Source: Bacilli bacterium (lineage in GTDB: Bacteria; Bacillota_I; Bacilli_A; RF39; UBA660). Taken from it: 17,793 bases of DNA. Positions 6,156 to 11,964 of this stretch are shown here, piece after piece. A program made the translations under genes and the position numbers. The stretch covers positions 1-17,793 of the forward strand of contig JAIKYM010000124.1 of assembly GCA_024683115.1 (NCBI GenBank), written 5' to 3'. Positions within the stretch are counted from its first letter, which is position 1, and the number at the start of each line of letters is the position of its first letter. The notes below the pieces were generated by a model, which saw only the letters and a program-made list of their open reading frames with translations, searched no databases and was not told the origin of the DNA.

Positions 6156-6656
6156 ATGGCAAGCGAAAAAGTTCTTAGCGCTAAGCAAACTACAATTGAT
6201 GAAATAGCTGAAAAAGTAAAAGGTTCTGAATCTGTTATTTTATTTAGATATGCTCAATCAACTGTTGCTGATATGCAATCATTAAGAAAAGAACTAAAAG
6301 ATGTTGACAGTGAAGTAAAAGTTTATAAGAACACTCTTGTTAAGAGAGCTTTAGATGATATGAACATCAACCTTGACGAATATCTAGATGGACCTAACGC
6401 TATCGTTTTCGGTAAAGAAATGTTAGAACCAATCAAGATTGTTTCTAAATTCGCTAAAGATCATGAAAATATCGAAATTGTTTCAGGTATTATCAATGGT
6501 GAAGTAGCTGACTTAGATACTATTAAAGGTTATGCAAGTATTCCATCAAGAGAAGGTTTACTTACTATGTTAGCCGGTGGTTTGATAGAACACGTAAGAA
6601 ATCTATCTATTGCACTTAATTTATATGCCGAACAATTAGGTGAGGAAAATAAGTAA
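6156..6656 (+). CDS. rplJ: 50S ribosomal protein L10
   Basis: L10 anchors the L12 dimers to the ribosome and forms the stalk base with L11. The 166-residue length is normal. The N-terminal globular rRNA-binding domain shows KQTTIDEIAEKVKGSESVILFRY, ADMQSLRKELKD, VYKNTLVKRAL and GPNAIVFGKE. The C-terminal helix (from about 135, LLTMLAGGLIEHVRNLSIALNLYAEQLGEENK in several segments) is the part that carries L12 dimers. A strong TAAGGAGG lies 8 bases before the start. Expression is controlled by the L10 leader and attenuator just upstream. It is co-transcribed with rplL. Confidence 0.97.
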   Translation: MASEKVLSAKQTTIDEIAEKVKGSESVILFRYAQSTVADMQSLRKELKDVDSEVKVYKNTLVKRALDDMNINLDEYLDGPNAIVFGKEMLEPIKIVSKFAKDHENIEIVSGIINGEVADLDTIKGYASIPSREGLLTMLAGGLIEHVRNLSIALNLYAEQLGEENK

Positions 6657-6680
6657 TTTTTAAGAAAGGAAGAATGAAAA

Positions 6681-7049
6681 ATGGCAAAATTTACAAAAGA
6701 TGAATTTATTTCTGGATTAAAAGAAATGACATTATTAGAAATTAAAGAATTAGTTGACGCTATGAAAGAAGAATTTGGAGTAGATCCAAGTGCTGTAGCT
6801 GTTGCTGCTGCTCCTGCTGCTGATGATGGTGCTGCTGAAGACGCTGCTAAGACTGTTGTATTAAAGGATTGTGGAGCTTCTAAGATTAACGTAATCAAAG
6901 TTATAAGAGAAATAACTGGATTAGGATTAGTTGAAGCTAAAGCTATCGCTGACAACGGTGGAAATGTTAAAGAAAACATTCCTGCTGACGAAGCTAACGA
7001 AATCAAGGCTAAACTTGAAGAAGCTGGCGCTACTGTTGAATTAGCTTAA
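6681..7049 (+). CDS. rplL: 50S ribosomal protein L7/L12
   Basis: L12 is the multicopy stalk protein that recruits and stimulates EF-G, EF-Tu, IF2 and RF3. The 122 residues show an N-terminal dimerisation domain (about 1-35), an Ala/Asp-rich hinge (about 36-55) and the C-terminal factor-binding domain (about 56-122). The conserved binding surface is mostly present: Lys at the position of E. coli Lys65, Ile69, Lys70 and Arg73 equivalents in SKINVIKVIRE. However, the near-invariant GLGLKEAK reads GLGLVEAK (Val84, codon 6930-6932), removing a Lys that contacts translation GTPases. AGGAAG precedes the start. A strong terminator ends the operon instead of the usual read-through into rpoB. Confidence 0.96.
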   Translation: MAKFTKDEFISGLKEMTLLEIKELVDAMKEEFGVDPSAVAVAAAPAADDGAAEDAAKTVVLKDCGASKINVIKVIREITGLGLVEAKAIADNGGNVKENIPADEANEIKAKLEEAGATVELA

Positions 7050-7063
7050 TTCTAATAGTGAAT

Positions 7064-7089
7064 AAAACACGTTTAATACGTGTTTTTTT
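7064..7089 (+). terminator. Intrinsic terminator after rplL
   Basis: AAAACACGT (7064-7072) pairs with ACGTGTTTT (7078-7086) around the loop TTAAT, with seven T in 7083-7089. It closes the rplJ-rplL transcript. Confidence 0.9.
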
Positions 7090-7090
7090 G

Positions 7091-7099
7091 TGCTATAAT
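7091..7099 (+). promoter_or_regulatory. Extended -10 promoter for the small membrane protein
   Basis: TGCTATAAT (TG 7091-7092, TATAAT 7094-7099) lies immediately after the rplL terminator, 18 bases before the next start. No good -35 box is seen, since its place is taken by the terminator hairpin. Confidence 0.5.
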
Positions 7100-7116
7100 T
7101 TATATATGGTGATAAT

Positions 7117-7458
7117 ATGAAAAAGTTAACTATAATGTCAGTTATATTTATTTTGTTTATAACTGGATGTTTATTATATATAGGTTATAGTATTAAGGGT
7201 CAAAATAAACCTTATACTGTCTATGAAAATGATTTAGTTGATATAGCAAAAGCTTATGTAATGTCTAATAAGATATCTGTTGATGTTGGAAGACAATTTG
7301 AATTAACTATTGATAAGATGCTTGAAGATAAAATGTTAATATCTAATAAAGTTAACGATGATGAATGTAGTGGAAAAGTAATTATTAAAAAGACTATGAA
7401 AGGCTACGAATATAAGGCTAAAATTAAGTGTTCTAAGTACGAAACACTAAAGAAATAG
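7117..7458 (+). CDS. Small membrane-anchored protein, pseudopilin-like tail
   Basis: This 113-residue protein of unknown function has GGTGAT 3 bases before the ATG. Residues 1-26 form one hydrophobic segment (KLTIMSVIFILFITGCLLYI). It contains ITGC, which looks like a lipobox, but the cysteine lies in the middle of the hydrophobic run rather than at its end. A plain N-terminal anchor is therefore more likely than a lipoprotein, although Lgt is encoded nearby. The outer part has NDLVDIAKAYVMSNK, then paired cysteines near the end (DDECSGKVIIKK and AKIKCSKYE). I recall this arrangement in pseudopilin-like surface proteins of Firmicutes, where the two Cys may form a disulfide. It is the only gene between rplL and rpsL, where rpoB-rpoC are normally found. 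Confidence 0.75.
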   Translation: MKKLTIMSVIFILFITGCLLYIGYSIKGQNKPYTVYENDLVDIAKAYVMSNKISVDVGRQFELTIDKMLEDKMLISNKVNDDECSGKVIIKKTMKGYEYKAKIKCSKYETLKK

Positions 7459-7497
7459 TATATATTTTATAAAGTATATAATTTATTACTATTTTTA
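7454..7497 (+). terminator. Possible AT-rich terminator after the small membrane protein
   Basis: AATAGTA (7454-7460) can pair with TACTATT (7487-7493), with AT-rich inner pairing and a run of T after it. It is made only of weak pairs, so this is tentative. Confidence 0.3.
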
Positions 7498-7498
7498 G

Positions 7499-7527
7499 TT
7501 GACTTGAACATATTTAAGTGTTATATT
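7499..7527 (+). promoter_or_regulatory. Strong promoter of the rpsL-rpsG-fusA operon
   Basis: TTGACT (7499-7504) and TATATT (7522-7527) are spaced by 17 bases, with an extended -10 TG at 7519-7520. The predicted start is near 7534, giving a leader of about 90 bases before rpsL. Confidence 0.75.
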
Positions 7528-7546
7528 AATTGTGTTTTGAAATGCG

Positions 7547-7604
7547 GTTCTACCTAGGTGGAACTTAATTTTAAGAGGGAATTGATACACCAGGATGTGT
7601 GTAT
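7547..7604 (+). promoter_or_regulatory. Structured leader of the str operon
   Basis: Two hairpins are visible. GTTCTAC (7547-7553) pairs with GTGGAAC (7558-7564) over the loop CTAG. ATACAC (7585-7590) pairs with GTGTAT (7599-7604). They lie between the promoter and the rpsL ribosome binding site, so they may serve feedback control by a ribosomal protein. I do not recognise a described leader family here. Confidence 0.4.
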
Positions 7605-7621
7605 ATAGAAAGGAATCATAT

Positions 7622-8032
7622 ATGAGTACTATTAATCAATTAGTAAGAAAAGGTAGAGGTCATAAGACTAGAAGAGCTAAATCTCCGGCATTAAACTTTG
7701 GTTTAAACTCAATGGAAAAGAAGCTTACTGATACTAACCATCCTCAAATGAGAGGTGTTTGTACAGTTGTAGGTACTAAAACTCCAAAGAAACCTAACTC
7801 AGCGTTAAGAAAATTCGCTCGTGTTAAATTATCTAATGGACGTGAAGTTGATACTTACATTCCAGGTGAAGGACACAACTTACAAGAACACTCAGTAGTA
7901 TTAATCCGTGGAGGTCGTGTTAAAGACTTAATCGGTGTAAGATATCACATTATACGTGGTGCCTTAGATACTCAAGGTGTTAAAGATCGTAAACAAGCAA
8001 GATCAAGATATGGCGCTAAGAAGCCTAAATAG
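7622..8032 (+). CDS. rpsL: 30S ribosomal protein S12
   Basis: S12 sits at the decoding centre and shapes tRNA selection accuracy. The start ATG 7622 (136 residues) is fixed by AAAGGAA 7 bases upstream and the canonical N-terminus [12 protein letters not shown]; the frame extends nine codons further up without a ribosome binding site. It shows [19 protein letters not shown] (Lys56 equals E. coli Lys43, the classic streptomycin site), [23 protein letters not shown] (Lys101 equals Lys88) and the basic end. At the next conserved position the usual Pro of KDLPGVRYH is Ile (Ile104, codon 7931-7933; Pro91 in E. coli numbering with Met). The N-terminal half has the roughly 13-residue insert usual in Gram-positive S12. 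Confidence 0.97.
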   Translation: MSTINQLVRKGRGHKTRRAKSPALNFGLNSMEKKLTDTNHPQMRGVCTVVGTKTPKKPNSALRKFARVKLSNGREVDTYIPGEGHNLQEHSVVLIRGGRVKDLIGVRYHIIRGALDTQGVKDRKQARSRYGAKKPK

Positions 8033-8061
8033 AATTTAATTTATAAGGAGGAGAAAATAAT

Positions 8062-8529
8062 ATGCGTAAAAGACGTGCTGAAAAACGCGACGTATTAGCA
8101 GATCCAATATATAAATCAAAAGTTGTTACTAGATTAATTAACGCCGTAATGAAGAGTGGTAAGAAAGGTACAGCTGAAAAAATTATATATGGTGCTTTTG
8201 ACCAAATTAAAACTAGAACTGGTAGAGAACCAATCGAAGTATTCGAACAAGCTCTTGAAAACATTAAACCAGCACTAGAGGTTAAAAATCGTCGTGTAGG
8301 TGGATCTAACGTTCAAGTACCTATTGAAGTTAGTGAAGAAAGAGGTCAAACATTAGGACTAAGATGGTTAGTTAACTATGCAAGACTTAGAAGTGGTAAA
8401 ACAATGATTGATAATTTAGCAAATGAAATTATCGACGCTGCAAATGAAACTGGTGGAGCTGTTAAGAAACGTGAAGATACTCACAGAATGGCAGAAGCTA
8501 ATAAAGCATTTGCACACATGAGATGGTAG
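8062..8529 (+). CDS. rpsG: 30S ribosomal protein S7
   Basis: S7 nucleates folding of the 3' major domain of 16S rRNA and lies near the E site. The 155 residues are typical: [19 protein letters not shown] at the start, [51 protein letters not shown] and the ending [18 protein letters not shown] lies 10 bases before the ATG. It is 29 bases after rpsL and 10 bases before fusA, so it is in the same operon. No unusual residues stand out. Confidence 0.97.
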   Translation: MRKRRAEKRDVLADPIYKSKVVTRLINAVMKSGKKGTAEKIIYGAFDQIKTRTGREPIEVFEQALENIKPALEVKNRRVGGSNVQVPIEVSEERGQTLGLRWLVNYARLRSGKTMIDNLANEIIDAANETGGAVKKREDTHRMAEANKAFAHMRW

Positions 8530-8539
8530 GAGGATTAAC

Positions 8540-10612
8540 ATGGCAAGAGATATAGCAATTGACAAACTAAGAAATATTGGTATCATGGCTCACATCGATG
8601 CTGGTAAGACTACTACTACTGAAAGAATTTTATTCCTTACAGGAGTAACACATAAAATTGGTGAAACACATGATGGTGAATCACAAATGGACTGGATGGA
8701 TCAAGAAAAGGAAAGAGGTATTACTATTACTTCTGCAGCAACAACTTGTTACTGGAAGAATCATAGATTAAATATCATCGATACTCCAGGTCACGTAGAC
8801 TTCACAATTGAAGTTCAAAGATCATTAAGAGTACTAGATGGTGCTATCGCTTTACTTGATGCCAATGCTGGTGTTGAACCACAAACTGAAACAGTTTGGG
8901 GACAAGCTAATGAATATAACGTACCAAGAATGGTATGTGCTAATAAGATGGGTAAGATTGGTGCAGATTTCTATATGTCTTTAAAATCAGTTGGAGACAG
9001 ATTAGGAGCTAACGCTGCAGCTATCGTATTACCTATCGGTGCTGAAGCAGATTTTGCTGGTGTTGTTGACTTAGTTAAAATGAAAGCTTTAATGTTTAAA
9101 TGTGATGAACAAGAAAATATGGATGAAGTAGAAATCCCTGCTGATATGGTAGATAAAGCTAACGAATATAGACAAAAGTTAATCGACGCTGTAGCAGAAT
9201 TTGATGATGACTTCATGATGAAGTATTTAGATGGTGAAGAAATCACTGAAGAAGAATTAAAGAAAGTTATAAGAAAAGCAACACTTTCTGCTAAGTTCTT
9301 CCCTGTATTATGTTCTGATGCCCTAGCTAATAAGGGTGTAAGAGTATTACTTGATGCAGTAGTTGATTATTTACCTGCTCCAACAGATGTTGAAGCTATC
9401 AAATGTGTTGATAAGAATGGTAATGAAGTATTAAGACATCCAAGTGACAATGAACCTTTCACTGCACTTGCATTCAAGATTATGACTGACCCATTCGTTG
9501 GTAGATTAGCATTCTTCAGAGTTTACTCTGGTAAGTTAAATGCTGGTTCTTATGTTTTAAACTCAACTAAGGGTGAAAAAGAAAGAATTGGACGTATCTT
9601 ACAAATGCATGCTAACTCAAGAAAAGAAATTTCAGAAGTTTATGCTGGTGAAATTGCTGCAGCTGTAGGTCTTAAAGATACTACTACTGCTGATACATTA
9701 TGTGATGAAAAGAATTCATGCGTAATGTCTGGTATGGAATTCCCAGAACCAGTTATAGATATAGCTATTGAACCTAAATCTAAAGCAGATCAAGATAAGA
9801 TGGCTATAGCATTACAAAAGTTAACTGAAGAAGACCCAACATTAAGATGTAAGACTGATACTGAAACAGGACAAACTATCCTTTCAGGTATGGGTGAATT
9901 ACACTTAGATATCATTATTGATAGATTAAGAAGAGAATTCTCAGTTGAATGTAATCAAGGTGCTCCACAAGTTGCCTATAGAGAAACACTTACAGTTGAA
10001 GGTGATTGTGAAGGTAAATATATTAAACAATCTGGTGGTCGTGGTCAATACGGACATGTTTGGATTAAGTTTGAACCAAATAAAGAATCTGACTATGAAT
10101 TCGTTGATGCAGTAGTTGGTGGTGTTGTTCCAAGAGAATACATTCCAGTTGTTGATAAAGGATTACAAGAAGCATTACAAGGTGGTATCTTAGCTGGATA
10201 TCCATTAGTAAATATTAAGGCTACTCTACATGATGGTTCTTACCATGAAGTAGACTCATCAGAAATGGCATTCAAAGTTGCTGCTTCTATGGCTTTAAAA
10301 GCTGCTAAGGATAAATGTAAGGCTATCTTACTTGAACCTATAATGAAGGTTGTAGTAGACGTTCCAGAAGAATATGTTGGTAACGTTATGGGTGACTTAA
10401 CATCTAGACGTGGTAGACCAGTTGGTCAAGAAGCTCTAGGAGTTAAGACTAGAATTACTGCAATGGTTCCACTTTCTGAAATGTTTGGTTATGCAACAGA
10501 CCTAAGATCTAACACTCAAGGTCGTGGAGTATTCCAAATGTTCAAAGATAGTTATGAACCAGTTCCAAAGAACATAGCTGACGAAATTATCAAGAAGAAC
10601 TCAGCTAACTAA
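8540..10612 (+). CDS. fusA: Elongation factor G with altered guanine-recognition motifs
   Basis: EF-G drives tRNA-mRNA translocation and, with RRF, ribosome recycling. The 690-residue length is normal and all five domains align with Bacillus EF-G. G1 is [11 protein letters not shown] (17-27), switch I contains [11 protein letters not shown], and G3 is DTPGHVDF (81-88). Domain II has [20 protein letters not shown], domain IV has [14 protein letters not shown] and [11 protein letters not shown], and domain V has [26 protein letters not shown]. The oddity is in the base-binding motifs. G4 reads NKMG (135-138) instead of NKMD, and G5 reads CSDA (258-261) instead of CGSA, placing an Asp at residue 260. 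The usual VWRQA is VWGQA (Gly121). The frame is intact and everything else is canonical, so the gene looks functional. TAGGAGG overlaps the rpsG stop. Confidence 0.97.
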   Translation: MARDIAIDKLRNIGIMAHIDAGKTTTTERILFLTGVTHKIGETHDGESQMDWMDQEKERGITITSAATTCYWKNHRLNIIDTPGHVDFTIEVQRSLRVLDGAIALLDANAGVEPQTETVWGQANEYNVPRMVCANKMGKIGADFYMSLKSVGDRLGANAAAIVLPIGAEADFAGVVDLVKMKALMFKCDEQENMDEVEIPADMVDKANEYRQKLIDAVAEFDDDFMMKYLDGEEITEEELKKVIRKATLSAKFFPVLCSDALANKGVRVLLDAVVDYLPAPTDVEAIKCVDKNGNEVLRHPSDNEPFTALAFKIMTDPFVGRLAFFRVYSGKLNAGSYVLNSTKGEKERIGRILQMHANSRKEISEVYAGEIAAAVGLKDTTTADTLCDEKNSCVMSGMEFPEPVIDIAIEPKSKADQDKMAIALQKLTEEDPTLRCKTDTETGQTILSGMGELHLDIIIDRLRREFSVECNQGAPQVAYRETLTVEGDCEGKYIKQSGGRGQYGHVWIKFEPNKESDYEFVDAVVGGVVPREYIPVVDKGLQEALQGGILAGYPLVNIKATLHDGSYHEVDSSEMAFKVAASMALKAAKDKCKAILLEPIMKVVVDVPEEYVGNVMGDLTSRRGRPVGQEALGVKTRITAMVPLSEMFGYATDLRSNTQGRGVFQMFKDSYEPVPKNIADEIIKKNSAN

Positions 10613-10619
10613 AAAGTAC

Positions 10620-10648
10620 TTGATTTTAGATTAAGTATTAGATAAAAT
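10620..10648 (+). promoter_or_regulatory. Promoter for tuf
   Basis: TTGATT (10620-10625) and TAAAAT (10643-10648) are spaced by 17 bases in the 80-base gap between fusA and tuf. No terminator is seen in the gap, so tuf may be read both from this promoter and from the str operon. Confidence 0.55.
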
Positions 10649-10692
10649 AGAATATGTTATAAGAGAAGAAAGAAAAATAGGAGGAAAATATT

Positions 10693-11862
10693 ATGACAAG
10701 AGAAAAATTTGATCGTAGTAAACCACATGTTAATATTGGTACAATCGGACACGTTGACCATGGTAAAACTACTTTATCAGCTGCTATCTCTAAAGAATTC
10801 TCAAAGAATGTAATGGGATATGCTGATATCGATGGTACACCAGAAGAACAAGCTCGTGGTATTACTATTAACACTGCTCATATTGAATATGAAACAGAAA
10901 AAAGACATTATGCACACGTAGACTGCCCTGGACATGCTGACTATGTTAAAAACATGATCACTGGTGCAGCTCAAATGGATGGAGCTATCTTAGTAGTTTC
11001 TGCTGCTGATGGTTGCATGCCACAAACTAGAGAACACATCTTATTATCAAGACAAGTTGGTGTTCCAAAAATCGTTGTATTCATGAATAAGATCGACCAA
11101 GTTGATGATCCAGAAATCTTAGACTTAGTTGAAGAAGAAATTAGAGACTTATTAGATGAATATGGTTTTGATAGAAACTGCCCAATTATAAGAGGTTCTG
11201 CTCTTAAGGCACTTGAAGGAGATGCTGATTCAGTTAAAGCTATTCATGATTTAATGGATGCTGTTGATGAATATATTGATACTCCACCAAGAGAAACTGA
11301 TAAACCATTCTTAATGAGTATTGAAGACGTATTCACTATTTCAGGACGTGGTACAGTTGTTACTGGACGTGTTGAACGTGGTGTATTACATTTAAATGAT
11401 GAAGTTGAAATCGTAGGTCTTAGAGACACTCAAAAATCAGTAGTTACTGGTATTGAAATGTTCAGAAAGACTCTAGATGAAGCTGAAGCTGGAGATAACG
11501 CTGGTGTATTATTAAGAGGTATCTCTAGAGATGACGTAGAAAGAGGACAAGTTTTAGTTAAACCTGGATCTGTTACTCCACATAAGAAATTTAAATGCTC
11601 TGTTTATGTATTAAACAAAGATGAAGGTGGAAGACATACTCCATTCTTTACAAATTATCGTCCACAATTCTACTTCAGAACTACTGACGTTACTGGTATC
11701 ATTACATTACCTGATGGTGTTGAAATGGTTATGCCTGGTGATAACGTAGAATTCACTGTAGAATTAATTACTCCAGTTGCACTTGAAAATGGAACTAGAT
11801 TCGCTATCCGTGAAGGTGGTAGAACTGTTGGTTCTGGTGTTGTAACTGAAATTAACGAATAA
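10693..11862 (+). CDS. tuf: Elongation factor Tu
   Basis: EF-Tu carries aminoacyl-tRNA to the ribosomal A site as a GTP complex. The 389 residues show G1 GHVDHGKT (19-26), switch [12 protein letters not shown]3 [23 protein letters not shown]4 NKID (Asp retained, unlike the neighbouring EF-G), G5 [10 protein letters not shown], and domains II and III including [13 protein letters not shown] and [24 protein letters not shown]. It is about six residues shorter than Bacillus EF-Tu because of a small deletion in the loop after helix A (about residues 34-46). The usual DGPMPQTREH reads [10 protein letters not shown] (Cys108). Elfamycin-contact residues that I can align (Gln in LSRQ, Gln in RPQFYF) are unchanged. 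AGGAGG lies 7-8 bases before the ATG; a strong terminator follows. Confidence 0.98.
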   Translation: MTREKFDRSKPHVNIGTIGHVDHGKTTLSAAISKEFSKNVMGYADIDGTPEEQARGITINTAHIEYETEKRHYAHVDCPGHADYVKNMITGAAQMDGAILVVSAADGCMPQTREHILLSRQVGVPKIVVFMNKIDQVDDPEILDLVEEEIRDLLDEYGFDRNCPIIRGSALKALEGDADSVKAIHDLMDAVDEYIDTPPRETDKPFLMSIEDVFTISGRGTVVTGRVERGVLHLNDEVEIVGLRDTQKSVVTGIEMFRKTLDEAEAGDNAGVLLRGISRDDVERGQVLVKPGSVTPHKKFKCSVYVLNKDEGGRHTPFFTNYRPQFYFRTTDVTGIITLPDGVEMVMPGDNVEFTVELITPVALENGTRFAIREGGRTVGSGVVTEINE

Positions 11863-11875
11863 TTAATGTAATAAT

Positions 11876-11901
11876 AAAAGACTTCTTAGGAAGTCTTTTT
11901 T
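11876..11901 (+). terminator. Intrinsic terminator after tuf
   Basis: AAAAGACTTC (11876-11885) pairs with GAAGTCTTTT (11890-11899) around the loop TTAG, ending in a T run. It closes the tuf transcript. Confidence 0.93.
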
Positions 11902-11922
11902 AGTGCTTTAAATTAGTGCAAT

Positions 11923-11954
11923 AAAAAAACTAATAGTTAATTCTATTAGTTTTT
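11923..11954 (-). terminator. Intrinsic terminator of the minus-strand surface protein gene
   Basis: The hairpin has arms ACTAATAG (11929-11936) and CTATTAGT (11943-11950), flanked by A runs on one side and T runs on the other. It can act in both directions, but it lies 11 bases after the minus-strand gene stop and is separate from the tuf terminator, so it mainly serves that gene. Confidence 0.85.
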
Positions 11955-11964
11955 ATTTATTATA

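Noticed and set aside
6530..7006. 158-codon minus-strand open frame over rplJ-rplL
   Set aside because: It lies opposite two certain ribosomal protein genes and its Ala/Ser-rich sequence is a shadow of the L12 hinge codons.
7595..7621. ATG at 7595 as rpsL start
   Set aside because: It lies inside a leader hairpin without a ribosome binding site; ATG 7622 gives the canonical S12 start.
8540..10612. EF-G as a pseudogene or a resistance paralogue because of the NKMG motif
   Set aside because: The frame is intact, the length normal, the operon position standard and all other motifs canonical; it is better read as the housekeeping EF-G with a lineage-specific change.
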